Below, one piece after another: positions 52,452 through 62,007 of a DNA stretch of 64,000 nt (within the stretch, counting starts at the first letter, position 1; each line of letters begins with the position of its first letter). The DNA is from CAYSCW01 sp964449165. GTDB lineage: Bacteria; Acidobacteriota; Aminicenantia; Aminicenantales; Aminicenantaceae. The notes beneath the pieces are model-generated. The model made no database searches and was not told the origin of the DNA. It worked only from the letters and a program-made list of their open reading frames with translations. The translations under genes and the position numbers were made by a program. The stretch covers positions 1-64,000 of the forward strand of contig CAYVAT010000016.1 in NCBI GenBank assembly GCA_964449165.1, written 5' to 3'.

Positions 52452-53411
52452 ATGAATTTTCGGAGAATTACTGTCTTTCAAATTGTTTTGTCTTTGTTCT
52501 GCGTAGCCTTGATTCTGCCCTCTTTTGGCCAGTATAGAGAATATTATATTTACGGGAAAGTTGTGGACACAAATAGCCAGCCCGTTGAGGGAGTTAAAGT
52601 TTCACTCCAGGATAAAAACTCAAGCCGTGGTTATAGCGTCAAAACAAACAAGAAAGGAGAATACAAACTCATCGGATTGCCCCATGGTATATACAGCGTT
52701 GCCGTAGAGAAGGAAGGGTATGAAACGATGACAGACGAGTGGGATTTTAACCTCTCTCAGGATAGAATGCAGAAAGTAGAAATGGAGACAATCGTCATAG
52801 TCACAAGGGACCAGTTCAGTGAATTCAAACGAGCGAAACAGGCAGAAGCTAATTTTAAGGAAGCCACCGAAAAAATGCGACAGGAAGATTTCGATGCGGC
52901 TGTAGAAATCTTGAAAAAAATGGTTGCTGACAATCCCAAGGACGCGAATGCCTTTTATATGCTCGGCATCGCCTACACGAATAAACAGGCGTATCCCGAA
53001 GCGATTGAGGCCCTGACGAAAGTGACTGAATTAAGCCCTTCCTTTGCTGGATCCTTCCATCAGCTGGGCCTGTGTTATCAGCAGCAGAACGAGAAGGAGA
53101 AAGCTCTTCAGTATTTTGAAAAGGCTTTAGAACGCGAATCCAACAGTGTGGACACTCTTTACAACGCAGGACTCATTCTCTTTGAGCTCAATCGTGTTCC
53201 TGAAGCCCTCGCCCACTTCGAGAATGCCTTAAAGCTGAGCCCTGAAGATCCCGATTTCCTTGAGATGGCTGGCCGCTGCTATGTCCATCAGGGAGATTAT
53301 GCCAAGGCTATAGATTATCTGGAGAAAGCGAAGGGATTATCTAAGGACCAGGGAAAGATCGACTTTCTCGATCAGCTGATCACAAAAATAAAGGAACAGA
53401 TCAAAAAATAG
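52452..53411 (+). CDS. Exported carboxypeptidase-regulatory-domain/TPR protein
   Basis: A 319-residue exported protein. A signal peptide (residues 1-26, ending around SFGQ) precedes a CarboxypepD_reg beta-sandwich (about 30-110: YIYGKVVDTNSQPVEGVKVSLQDKN ... GLPHGIYSVAVEKEGYE). From about 130 there are four or five TPR repeats (for example AFYMLGIAYTNKQAYPEAIEALTKV). The repeats suggest protein-protein scaffolding in the periplasm. AAGGAG lies before the ATG. It forms a two-gene unit with the sulfatase-fold/TPR gene, implying a shared envelope process. Confidence 0.82.
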   Translation: MNFRRITVFQIVLSLFCVALILPSFGQYREYYIYGKVVDTNSQPVEGVKVSLQDKNSSRGYSVKTNKKGEYKLIGLPHGIYSVAVEKEGYETMTDEWDFNLSQDRMQKVEMETIVIVTRDQFSEFKRAKQAEANFKEATEKMRQEDFDAAVEILKKMVADNPKDANAFYMLGIAYTNKQAYPEAIEALTKVTELSPSFAGSFHQLGLCYQQQNEKEKALQYFEKALERESNSVDTLYNAGLILFELNRVPEALAHFENALKLSPEDPDFLEMAGRCYVHQGDYAKAIDYLEKAKGLSKDQGKIDFLDQLITKIKEQIKK

Positions 53412-53459
53412 GGGATCTCGAATCTGACAGTAGATAACGTTGTTATTTCTTTGAGGGTT

Positions 53460-54773
53460 TCAGTTAGTTAAGCAGGCAATAGCAGCTCCGATGAGAGTTG
53501 CGTTATCAACACTGATAAAATCCACATACCGCTCCCTTGTCTCGATGAGGTACCGCCCGACATAGCACTCCACGCGCTTCCTTAATGAGTGCAGACCATA
53601 GTAAACGGAGCCCTCGGCTGTAATGCATACGGGCAGACATGGATTCTTTCCCTTTCCTGATTTAAGAACAACCGATGAAATATTGATGGCGGATAGCTTC
53701 GCAGCCCGATCGACCAGACGATCGATGAGATGGAACAGGTAGATTGAATCATCCTTGGTTGCCCGCTTCAGGGCTGCGCCTAGGGGATGATCGTGTCTCT
53801 CAGGAAAAAGGAGAAACTGATTGATATCTTCTGTGGTTATTTCTTCGATCCCACGCAACTTTTTACTGAATTCATCAGAGAAAATCTGGTTCTCAACTGC
53901 CAGCTTCATGACAAAGAAACAGAGGGAGCCGAAATATGCTCCTGATATCATTTTTTCGAAGGTATACTTACTGGGGTTGATTGTTGTCCTGTCGAACATC
54001 CGGTCGATCTCGCTGACCGGTCCCCTGCTAAAACCTCCGGATTCGACATTGATGACCTGGTTTTTTGCAGGATCCAGATCCGTCTTTTTTGTGATGCGGC
54101 TGTTCTGCTCGATGTAGCAGCAGTTGGTTCCTGTTCCCAGGATAAAGCCGACAAAGCTGTCGAATGCTCGTCTTCCCCGCGAGGACCTCCCGGCGAGAAG
54201 GGTGGCCACAGTATCGTTGAGAAGAACGATGTGCTTATCAGCTTTAATGCCGGATGACTCGAGTGCGAGCAAGAAACTCTCCCCTATGAGTTCACCTTCA
54301 ACCCCTTTCGCTCTCACCTCCTTGACAAATCTCACCAGCTTTCCATCTTTATTGGGGAGCATTTCTACAGGATAGGAGAAACAGAGGCCCACACGAGGTG
54401 AGGTATCAGCGATTTTCGCCGTGTATCCTGCCAGTGTTTGAAAAAATTCCTCCTTTTCTACTTCCCGTTCCAAGCCGGGCATGGGGTGCTTGTTGAAATG
54501 CTCGATGACAGGAGAACCGCTGCTGTTGAAATATACAGTAGCCACCCTGACATGGGTGCCTCCAGCATCCAGCACGATGACAGGCTGATTCAGTGGCAGT
54601 TCCCGGTTTACCTCGATGAAGGTGGGAATCATCTGGAGGCTACTCTGTTTACCCTCTAGCCCTCGATTCATCTCTTCCAGAAAAAGCTTGCAGTATTTGT
54701 CCATTTCGATTTGCTCAGGCACAATTCCTCTGCTGAGAAGAAAATCAATCACCTTGGCTTTCCTGCTGTCCAT
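53460..54773 (-). CDS. Eukaryotic-type hexokinase family sugar kinase
   Basis: Sugar kinase of 437 residues in the hexokinase (not ROK or glucokinase) family. The ATP-site segments are DAGGTHVRVATV (phosphate 1), LLNDTVATLLAGR, FILGTGTNCCYIE (phosphate 2) and an adenosine-type motif near CITAEGSVYYG. FSYPVEM corresponds to the sugar-loop region, and NVESGGFSRGP with FEKMISGAYFGS matches the family's second sugar-binding part. Eukaryotic members phosphorylate glucose, mannose or GlcNAc. Because no nagK or PTS gene is near, this is the best candidate to make GlcNAc-6-P for nagA; that is inference. The start at 54773 is preferred; deoC lies upstream on the same strand. Confidence 0.85.
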   Translation of the reverse strand: MDSRKAKVIDFLLSRGIVPEQIEMDKYCKLFLEEMNRGLEGKQSSLQMIPTFIEVNRELPLNQPVIVLDAGGTHVRVATVYFNSSGSPVIEHFNKHPMPGLEREVEKEEFFQTLAGYTAKIADTSPRVGLCFSYPVEMLPNKDGKLVRFVKEVRAKGVEGELIGESFLLALESSGIKADKHIVLLNDTVATLLAGRSSRGRRAFDSFVGFILGTGTNCCYIEQNSRITKKTDLDPAKNQVINVESGGFSRGPVSEIDRMFDRTTINPSKYTFEKMISGAYFGSLCFFVMKLAVENQIFSDEFSKKLRGIEEITTEDINQFLLFPERHDHPLGAALKRATKDDSIYLFHLIDRLVDRAAKLSAINISSVVLKSGKGKNPCLPVCITAEGSVYYGLHSLRKRVECYVGRYLIETRERYVDFISVDNATLIGAAIACLTN

Positions 54774-54842
54774 GCTGTTCTCTTCTTCTTTCTTTTTAAT
54801 ATCCCGTTGAGTATAAACTCCTTCAGTCAAGTGATGCAACGA

Positions 54843-55571
54843 TTAATTTATTTTTTCTCCTAAGCGTCTTCTTTTCGCTTCTTCCAGTATAGTCTCAGTG
54901 GCAGAGGCTCCGACTCTTGTCGCACCCAGGGAATAAACCCTTAGAACATCCTCCAGAGTCCGCACCTTGCCAGCAGCTTTGATTTGAACATCCTGTGAAC
55001 AATTTTTACGCATCAGATGAAGGTCGTGGTCAGTTGCTCCCTTGTAGTCGTATTTTCCATCTTCACCCTTGACAAAACCATAGCCGGTTGAAGTTTTGAC
55101 AAAATCAACCTTAGCTCTTTCGCATATTTGGCAAAGCTTTATCTTCGATTCATCATCGGACAGAAAATCATTCTCAAATATGACTTTTATTAGGCCTCCA
55201 TGCTGATGAACCACCTCGGTAACTTGCCGGATCTCTCTCTCTACATACTCCCAGTCTCTGCTCAGCACTTTCCCCACGTTAACCATCATATCGATTTCAG
55301 CTGCGCCTTCCTGGCAAGCCAAGGCTGCCTCCTGAACCTTTATCTCTGTTTTACTGTTGCCATGGGGAAATCCAACTACGGTCCCGATCTTGACCTCTGT
55401 GCCTTTCAGGGCCTCTGCGGCTAGTCGAACAGCATAAGGCTTTATACAGACAGAGGCGACATTAAATTTTTTGGCAAGTTTGCATCCCTTTTTGAGTTCT
55501 TCATCTGATAGAGTTGGATGAAGAAGGGAATGGTCTATCATCTTGGCAATAGATAGCACTTCTTGAGACAT
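54843..55571 (-). CDS. deoC: Deoxyribose-phosphate aldolase
   Basis: DeoC of 242 residues, cleaving 2-deoxyribose-5-phosphate to glyceraldehyde-3-phosphate and acetaldehyde. Features are MIDHSLLHPTLSDEELKKGC, VGFPHGNSKTEIKVQEA, the KVIFENDFLSDDE segment, the Schiff-base Lys in VDFVKTSTGYGF and the second conserved Lys in VQIKAAGKVRTLED. CGGAGG lies upstream of the ATG. It precedes the hexokinase gene by 69 nt. Placement beside a sugar kinase and a LacI regulator suggests nucleoside or deoxysugar use joined to the carbohydrate region. Confidence 0.95.
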   Translation of the reverse strand: MSQEVLSIAKMIDHSLLHPTLSDEELKKGCKLAKKFNVASVCIKPYAVRLAAEALKGTEVKIGTVVGFPHGNSKTEIKVQEAALACQEGAAEIDMMVNVGKVLSRDWEYVEREIRQVTEVVHQHGGLIKVIFENDFLSDDESKIKLCQICERAKVDFVKTSTGYGFVKGEDGKYDYKGATDHDLHLMRKNCSQDVQIKAAGKVRTLEDVLRVYSLGATRVGASATETILEEAKRRRLGEKIN

Positions 55572-55732
55572 AATATAAACCTCCGAGCATAAATCGGATT
55601 CTGTTCTGTTGGATAGAACATTGAACGGATATTAATATTATTTGGTGAGATGTGTTTTTCTAATCTTTTTGGATTTCTCGATGGGTGGAAACACATTGAT
55701 TAGCTAGATTTAAGATAAAGAGAACTCACATC

Positions 55733-56809
55733 CTATTTAGAAGTCTTTAAAGGTTTTGACGAGAGAAGATAGTCTGGTTGAGTCTTTTTTCTTTCGCTGG
55801 ATTCACGAATAATCAGGGTTGGCGTAATGGGATAAAATTTTTGCTCCAAGGGACCTGTGGTCAAAACTTTTATCAGCAGATTCCCAGTAAAACGGCCTAA
55901 CTCCTGGGGTTTCTGGTCCACAGTGGTCAATGGGGGATAGGTGTGCTGGGCAATAGGGATATTATCGAATCCAACCACAGAACATCCTTCAGGAATAGGA
56001 ATCTTTTTTTCATGGAGATACTTGATGATGCCCACAGCTAGAAGGTCACTGGCCGCAAAAAAGGCTGTGGGGGAGGAACCTGATTCTATGATTCTTTTTG
56101 CCAATTGATAAGCTTCAGCAGGTTGGTAGACAACCTGGAGGTTCATCTGGTAGTCCGCATAGAGCGAGGGAAGGAAAGGTATGCCTGCCTCATTGAGGGC
56201 TCGCAGAAAGCCTTCCCGTTTGTTGAAATAGCTGGTATAGAGAGGATTTCCGTTGATGAATGCAATCTTGGTATGGCCCTGATCGATGAGGTGTTTTGTG
56301 GCTTGAAAGGCGCCTTCTTCTTCATCATTGTAGATGCAGTAGGTGTTCTCCTCGGGGATAAGATCGTTTACGAAGAAGAGAGGGATATCGCCTAAGACAT
56401 TGGTCATGAAATCTGTCTTTTTCTCGGCATATTCTCTGGTTCCGATGTGGACAAGGGCATCGATTTTCCTTTGAGCAAAGGTCAGGATACTTTTGCATTC
56501 TTCGTCATCATCATAAAAAGTGTAAGCCAGAAGAGCTAAATATCCATTTTCCTTCAAAACTTCTTCCAGGCCAAAAGTGACAGCAGGGATAAACATGTTT
56601 TGGATCTCTGGAAGAAGCAGTCCTATTGTTTTAGATGTGCGTGTTTTGAGCCCTCGGGCCAAGGCATTGGGATAATAATCCAAGGCACGAATAACCTCTT
56701 TTACCTTTTTCCTTGTCTGCTCGCTGACCGAGGGTTTATTGTTGAGCACTCTGGATACAGTGGCTGTGGATACGCCGGCTATTTTGGCAATCTCTTTAAT
56801 CGAAGCCAT
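55733..56809 (-). CDS. LacI-family transcriptional regulator
   Basis: Repressor-type regulator of 358 residues. The N-terminal HTH is SIKEIAKIAGVSTATVSRVLNNKPSVSEQTR, followed by the hinge helix YPNALARGLKTRTS and a periplasmic-binding-protein-like sensor domain (TIGLLLPEIQNMF onwards). It is transcribed divergently from the TonB-receptor gene, and a LacI-type operator lies between them at 56953-56966. The effector is not predictable; a sugar or sugar phosphate from the locus is likely. deoC and the hexokinase lie downstream on the same strand. Confidence 0.93.
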   Translation of the reverse strand: MASIKEIAKIAGVSTATVSRVLNNKPSVSEQTRKKVKEVIRALDYYPNALARGLKTRTSKTIGLLLPEIQNMFIPAVTFGLEEVLKENGYLALLAYTFYDDDEECKSILTFAQRKIDALVHIGTREYAEKKTDFMTNVLGDIPLFFVNDLIPEENTYCIYNDEEEGAFQATKHLIDQGHTKIAFINGNPLYTSYFNKREGFLRALNEAGIPFLPSLYADYQMNLQVVYQPAEAYQLAKRIIESGSSPTAFFAASDLLAVGIIKYLHEKKIPIPEGCSVVGFDNIPIAQHTYPPLTTVDQKPQELGRFTGNLLIKVLTTGPLEQKFYPITPTLIIRESSERKKTQPDYLLSSKPLKTSK

Positions 56810-56914
56810 TCAGTCCATCCCCGAATATCCTTAAGAGAAAATTTATAACACTCCGCATAAGTTGTCAAAATCTTTTTTTTCTTTTGAAAAAGATTTTTTT
56901 CCAGAGAAAAATAC

Positions 56915-56966
56915 TTGACAAAGATCAAAAAATCAATAAATCTATGTACAGATGTAATCGTTTACA
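56915..56966 (+). promoter_or_regulatory. TonB-receptor promoter with LacI-type operator
   Basis: TTGACA at 56915-56920 is a full -35 consensus; the -10 is weak (TAAATC or nearby, around 56937-56943). Just downstream, TGTAATCGTTTACA at 56953-56966 is a near palindrome with central CG, matching at 12 of 14 positions, the standard form of LacI/CcpA-family operators. Its position over the likely start region fits repression of the receptor gene, and possibly of the divergent regulator. The remaining leader to 57089 holds an AAAAGGAGGG ribosome site but no other signal. Confidence 0.65.
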
Positions 56967-57089
56967 AAATATCGTCTTGGAGGAGGTGGTAGATAGATAG
57001 GAATTTCAACCTTTAGGACAATGGATGTCTCTTCCGCATTATACGGAGGAGGCAGAGAATGGGGTAAAAAGATCAAAAGGAGGGACTAA

Positions 57090-60000
57090 ATGTTCAGACA
57101 CAAAAGTTACTTACTGTTGGGCCTGTTCGCCGCATTTGCCTTGCTCCTTTTTGTGATAAATCCAGTTCGTGGTCAATCGATTCTCTACGGGAAGCTGACT
57201 GGAACTATCACCGACGACACAGGAGTCCCACTCCCCGGAGTGACTGTTGAAATCACCAGCGATGCCCTGATAGGGGGACCCCGCTCTAGCATCACATCAG
57301 AAAAAGGAACTTATGCTTTCTTGAACCTCCCGGTAGGAAAATACAGATTAACGGCTACTTTACAGGGCTTCAAGACCGCTGTCCAGGAAGATATCACCAT
57401 TAATGCGGATACTGCACGGGTTTTGGATATCACTATGACGCCTGGAGTCATCGAAGAGCAAGTTACTGTCACGGCAGTTGCCCCTATTATGGATCCCAGA
57501 TCCTCGACGACATCCACACGAATTGATGAAACGCTGCTCGAAAAAATGCCCACAACCAGGGACGCTTTCTACGACCTTACACTCACAGCGCCGGGAATGA
57601 TGAATCATGGCAATCCGGGCGCAACAGGCTGGATGCCCAGCCCAAATGCTTATGGCGGGGCCAGCAATGAGAATGTCTTTCTGCTGAACGGAGTGAACTC
57701 CACCAGCCCGCAGGGTAGTGCTTTCGGATCTCTGCTCAGAGTCAATTACAATGCTGTGGAAGAGGTGCGCCTGATCGCTTTGGGATCCAAATCAGAATAT
57801 GGAGCCTTCTCTGGTGTGGCGATCGATGTCTTGACCAAATCAGGTGGCAATGAGTTCCACGGGAATGTCGCCGTCTATTCCAATTTGGGAAAGTCAGCAA
57901 ACAACCAGCCTGACCCGGCAGATCTTGGCAACATTGGCGATGTCCCACTAAGAATTATTGCAGAGCCAGGTACCGCAGATGTGCCAGCAGAGATTCGCGA
58001 GATAACTTCGAGGAACCTGGAAGGATCCTTCAGTCTCGGCGGACCGATCTTCAAGGACAAGCTCTGGTTCTACGGCGGCGCTGATTATAGCGATACAAAA
58101 AGAGATACACCCATTTGGCCGTACGACGAGACGTGGAAAGGCTTCTTGGGCGATATCAAGCTCACAGCAGCACCCTGGTCAAACCATCGAGCCTGGATCG
58201 CCTACCATTTCGAAAGCAATTCGGCAGGAAACGGCACCTGGTCCAGAGATTGGGATCCAACAGCTAACTATGGGAGAGATACAATAAGACATTCCATCTC
58301 TGCTCAGTGGCAGTGGATGCCAACGGGAAAAACAATCTTGACGGCCAAGTATCTTGGTTTCTGGGACACACCTGAACAAACGATTCCAGACGACGCTCCC
58401 GAATGGCCTATTATGCACAACTGGTGGAAATGGTACAGGTATGGAGTCGGCAACGGATGCTTTTCCTGGTTTTACAGGGATATCGCCCGGCGCAATACTC
58501 TCCAGGCGGATATTTCCCACTATGCTGAGGATTTTCTGGGTGAACACGACATCAAATTCGGTGTCCAGCTGACCAACGGAAGTCTCGATGCGTTAAATGC
58601 TTATTTCAGGGGTTACACCAACGGCGTCTATCCGGAAAGGTGGTGTGGTCCGTATGTCGACCGCATGACTGGTTGGTATGGGGATACAGGAGCTCATTTT
58701 TACAGCCGGAAGACGTATGAAGACCCTTATAAGGTAGTACGCACAAACGATGGATTAGGATTTTTTATCGACGACCAGTGGACACCCACCAAGCGCCTGA
58801 CCATCAACCTGGGACTCCGCTATGACCATATGACTTCCAAGTACGGCAAGGGAGCAATCTGGGAGTGGCCTGGCGACTGGAAAAAACTCTATGAACCCAT
58901 GACCCTTATCGAAGAAACGCCAGAAACAGAAAATGTTTTTGACTTCAAGACTGTTTCCCCTCGCATCGGAATCACCTACGCCCTGACATCCGATATGAAG
59001 ACCATCTTCCGGGCCAGCTATGGCCGCTATTACCTTCCCCTGGCTGCAGAATACCTAAAAGGCGCTGGACCATATGCGCCTATCCAGGATGTCTATGTGG
59101 ATGTCTATTCAGTTCCCTGGAGCATTGCAGATGCCGATGGTAACCAGTATGTTGACTTTTTTGAAGCCACAAATTCTGCCAGGGCAATTACTGATCTGAC
59201 GCCCATTTATGGATGGAGTTATACCCAGGATCCCTCTTGGCAGTGGTCCGTGGCCGAGGATTTGAAGAATCAATATACGGATCAGATCACGGTTAATCTT
59301 GAGCGCGAGCTGTTACCCAATTTCTCAGCGAGTCTCACCTACATTTATAAAAACTCAGAAAATTTGTACGCCTACTATCCGATAAATACGGTTACAGGCG
59401 AGAGTTGGGAGTATGAAAAAGTACCCTGGACATCGAGCTATGGCTATACGACGGACCTCTATAGCATTGTGTTAAGGGACTACAACGGAGATGGTACCAT
59501 CGATCAAAACGATATCGGCTGGATCGCCGACAACGGTGATGTCCAGGTCAGAAACTTGCCAGAGTTCGAGGGCATAAAGCCCCATCGTACCTATCACGGG
59601 CTTCAGCTTGTATTAAGGAAACACTACTCAAACCGTTGGCAGATGCTTGGTTCTTTCCTCTACTCGAGCTCTGACGGTCTCGGCCGCCGCTCACTCCGCA
59701 CGGACTTCAATTTCGAAGGCCCGATGATCACTAATGACTACTTTGCTCAGACAGTAAACCTGTTTGTCAACAATATGGAAGGGCCTCTGCCGTGGACCTC
59801 GAAGTACGAATTCAAGCTGTCCGGTTCCTACCTGATCCCAAGAATCGAAGCAGACTTTGGTTTCCGGTTTCGCTGGAACTCAGGACGGCCTTTCTGGCCT
59901 TGCGAAGCTTACCCCATGACTAGTCGTTGGGCACCACCAGTTGAAGGTTACGTTACATCAGATGATACGGCTTGGACTAAAGTGGTTGCCATCGATGTCA

Positions 60001-60224
60001 AAGATCCGTGGTACTATCCTTCTGAAGCGATGCTTGATCTGCGCCTTGCAAAAGATTTCAGGATCGGCGGTAGAACTCTGAATGTCGCCCTCGACCTCCT
60101 GAACGCCTTCAATACGGCTACCCCAAGCTATATTGGCGAAGGGAATATCAACGAAGTTGGCATAGTGACAGCTGTCACCATTCCGACGAGAACATTCAGG
60201 CTCAACATTCGGTTTAATTTTTAA
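57090..60224 (+). CDS. Oar-like TonB-dependent outer membrane receptor
   Basis: Outer-membrane receptor of 1044 residues. A signal peptide (1-29, ending near VRGQ) is followed by a CarboxypepD_reg domain (about 30-115: LYGKLTGTITDDTGVPLPGVTVEI), a plug domain (about 120-250, with VFLLNGVNSTSP) and a large barrel ending in the aromatic RTFRLNIRFNF. There is no STN signalling domain. Two EF-hand-like acidic loops occur in predicted external parts: residues 681-692 (DADGNQYVDFFE) and 797-808 (DYNGDGTIDQND). Such receptors import large ligands such as oligosaccharides or peptides. It has a LacI-type operator upstream and a strong terminator downstream, so it is a single-gene unit. No SusD gene follows. 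Confidence 0.9.
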   Translation: MFRHKSYLLLGLFAAFALLLFVINPVRGQSILYGKLTGTITDDTGVPLPGVTVEITSDALIGGPRSSITSEKGTYAFLNLPVGKYRLTATLQGFKTAVQEDITINADTARVLDITMTPGVIEEQVTVTAVAPIMDPRSSTTSTRIDETLLEKMPTTRDAFYDLTLTAPGMMNHGNPGATGWMPSPNAYGGASNENVFLLNGVNSTSPQGSAFGSLLRVNYNAVEEVRLIALGSKSEYGAFSGVAIDVLTKSGGNEFHGNVAVYSNLGKSANNQPDPADLGNIGDVPLRIIAEPGTADVPAEIREITSRNLEGSFSLGGPIFKDKLWFYGGADYSDTKRDTPIWPYDETWKGFLGDIKLTAAPWSNHRAWIAYHFESNSAGNGTWSRDWDPTANYGRDTIRHSISAQWQWMPTGKTILTAKYLGFWDTPEQTIPDDAPEWPIMHNWWKWYRYGVGNGCFSWFYRDIARRNTLQADISHYAEDFLGEHDIKFGVQLTNGSLDALNAYFRGYTNGVYPERWCGPYVDRMTGWYGDTGAHFYSRKTYEDPYKVVRTNDGLGFFIDDQWTPTKRLTINLGLRYDHMTSKYGKGAIWEWPGDWKKLYEPMTLIEETPETENVFDFKTVSPRIGITYALTSDMKTIFRASYGRYYLPLAAEYLKGAGPYAPIQDVYVDVYSVPWSIADADGNQYVDFFEATNSARAITDLTPIYGWSYTQDPSWQWSVAEDLKNQYTDQITVNLERELLPNFSASLTYIYKNSENLYAYYPINTVTGESWEYEKVPWTSSYGYTTDLYSIVLRDYNGDGTIDQNDIGWIADNGDVQVRNLPEFEGIKPHRTYHGLQLVLRKHYSNRWQMLGSFLYSSSDGLGRRSLRTDFNFEGPMITNDYFAQTVNLFVNNMEGPLPWTSKYEFKLSGSYLIPRIEADFGFRFRWNSGRPFWPCEAYPMTSRWAPPVEGYVTSDDTAWTKVVAIDVKDPWYYPSEAMLDLRLAKDFRIGGRTLNVALDLLNAFNTATPSYIGEGNINEVGIVTAVTIPTRTFRLNIRFNF

Positions 60225-60244
60225 GAGGCCGTAGGTCTGTAAAA

Positions 60245-60280
60245 AACCTGGGGGGGCCCCATGCCCCCCAGGTTCTTTTA
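60245..60280 (+). terminator. Strong hairpin terminator after the TonB receptor
   Basis: AACCTGGGGGG at 60245-60255 pairs perfectly with CCCCCCAGGTT at 60264-60274 around an 8-nt loop, followed by CTTTTA. The very stable GC stem 20 nt after the stop codon fits an intrinsic terminator, although the T-run is short. Confidence 0.85.
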
Positions 60281-60405
60281 TGTTAAAAGTAGAGAGTTGC
60301 CCCAGAGGAGACTCTCCTTTTTCCTTTGAAATGACAAAGAGAGCTTGATTCATCAAGCCCTTTCTTTTATCATATCCTGTCTATTTCGCGCAAAAAGAGG
60401 ATTGT

Positions 60406-62007
60406 ATGGCTAATTTCGCTTTTCTGGACTGGTTCTGGCTTGCTGCCTTCATCGTCCTCATGATCGTCTGTGGAGTGCTTTTCTACAGGCTCGGGAAGCG
60501 CTCCATGTCGGATTTTTTCCTTGCCGGCAGAGGGCTTCCTTGGTGGCTGCCTGCGGCCTCTGTCTATGCCACGCATTCGGCAACCGATACTCCTATCTGG
60601 GTAAGCGGGGTCATTTATAGATATGGTTTAAGGGGCATCTGGTACACCTTTTTTTCTGCTTGGTGTGCCATCTCTGCTTTCGCTTCAACGCGCATTTTTC
60701 GCCGTTCCTTAGCCTACACCCAGGCTGAATGGCAGACTCTTCGTTTCTCCGGTTTGGGAGCAGAGCTTCTCCGGGGCTGGCTTGCCGGCTGGCAGGTGTT
60801 CATGAACATGTTCGTCCTTGGCTGGGTGGGAATCGCCATGGGCAAGCTCTGCAATCTTCTTTTCAGCTGGCCCGAATGGATCGGTCTCATACTTTTTTCT
60901 TCCCTCTGTGCCATATATGTTTTGGCAGCTGGATATTGGGGAGTGGTCATGGCGGATTTTCAACAGGGCGTGATCGCCTTTTCGGTCATCGTCCTTGTCT
61001 CGATTTGGGGCATAGCGGCAGCAGGAGGACCCCAAAGAATCATGATCAAGCTCGAATCTATAGGCCAGAGCTGGCGCCTGAATCCCTTCGCCTTTTCAGG
61101 ATGGACTTCCGGGGATTTTCCCGTGGTCTGGTTTTTGACCATGCTGGTCATCGCCATCATCGGCGGATTCGGGATGGGAACCTCCATTGATTGGTATCCC
61201 GAAGCCCAACGCATCCAGTCAGCCCGGACTGTACGGGATGCCAGCTATAGCATCTGGTCCGGTTCGGCATTGATCGTTATCCGGAATTCTCTCTGGGCTG
61301 TTGCTATCATCGCTTTCTTTTCCTTGTATCCGAATATCCAATCCACTGCAGAGTATGAGATGGCCTGGTACCGATTGGGGTTTAAGTTCCTGCCTGTGGG
61401 ACTTATAGGCTTTTTCTTTGCAGCCATCGTGGCCATCCACCTTTCCACAATCTCCACTCATCTCAATCTGGGAGCCTCTTATGCCACCCGGGATCTCTAT
61501 CAGCACTATTTCCGTCCCAAGGCGAATGAGAAGGAACTGATCTGGGTAGGAAGAGTGTCCACCCTTATTCTCCTTCTGGGATCCTTCCTTTATGGTCTGA
61601 TGATGCAGGAAATCACTCAATGGCTCATCTTCGCTTTGTGGATCATGGCTGCCGGCATCTGGCTCCCCAGTATTCTGCAGGTCGTCTGGTGGCGCTTCAA
61701 TTCCTGGGGATACCTTTCCTCCTGGATAGCCAATCTGGGATTCAGCTGGCTTGTAGTCTGGGTGCTCCCTGAATTTAAGGTCATTCCTGTACTGCCAGAT
61801 TACCTGCAGTTCTGGTTCATGATGATCTTGGGTGCTTTGATTTATATTCCTATTACCTTTCTGACTCCACATGAAGATATGGATAGGCTGGTTAAATATT
61901 ATGTTATGTCTCGTCCTCTTGGCTGGTGGAGTCCGGTTCGGAAAGAGGCAGAAAGAAGAGGATTGCTTCAGGATGAGGAACAACAGGCCAGAGGAGGAAT
62001 GAAATGA
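60406..62007 (+). CDS. Sodium/solute symporter (SSS family)
   Basis: Polytopic SSS-family (SLC5-like) symporter of 533 residues with about 13 hydrophobic segments. The opening FYRLGKRSMSDFFLAGRGLPWWLPAASVYATHSATDTP is the typical first helix and substrate/sodium region. Later parts include YWGVVMADFQQGVIAF and FAAIVAIHLSTISTHLNLGASYATRDLYQHYF, the conserved helix near the second sodium site. The substrate is unknown; members carry sugars, sialic acid, amino acids or vitamins. AGAGGA precedes the ATG. Its last four bases overlap the next gene, and two further microprotein genes follow. Confidence 0.9.
   Translation: MANFAFLDWFWLAAFIVLMIVCGVLFYRLGKRSMSDFFLAGRGLPWWLPAASVYATHSATDTPIWVSGVIYRYGLRGIWYTFFSAWCAISAFASTRIFRRSLAYTQAEWQTLRFSGLGAELLRGWLAGWQVFMNMFVLGWVGIAMGKLCNLLFSWPEWIGLILFSSLCAIYVLAAGYWGVVMADFQQGVIAFSVIVLVSIWGIAAAGGPQRIMIKLESIGQSWRLNPFAFSGWTSGDFPVVWFLTMLVIAIIGGFGMGTSIDWYPEAQRIQSARTVRDASYSIWSGSALIVIRNSLWAVAIIAFFSLYPNIQSTAEYEMAWYRLGFKFLPVGLIGFFFAAIVAIHLSTISTHLNLGASYATRDLYQHYFRPKANEKELIWVGRVSTLILLLGSFLYGLMMQEITQWLIFALWIMAAGIWLPSILQVVWWRFNSWGYLSSWIANLGFSWLVVWVLPEFKVIPVLPDYLQFWFMMILGALIYIPITFLTPHEDMDRLVKYYVMSRPLGWWSPVRKEAERRGLLQDEEQQARGGMK

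Noticed and set aside
61219..61983. A 254-codon frame antisense to the symporter
   Set aside because: The plus-strand symporter is clear over the same bases, and the antisense product has no recognisable domain; it reflects codon bias of the sense gene.
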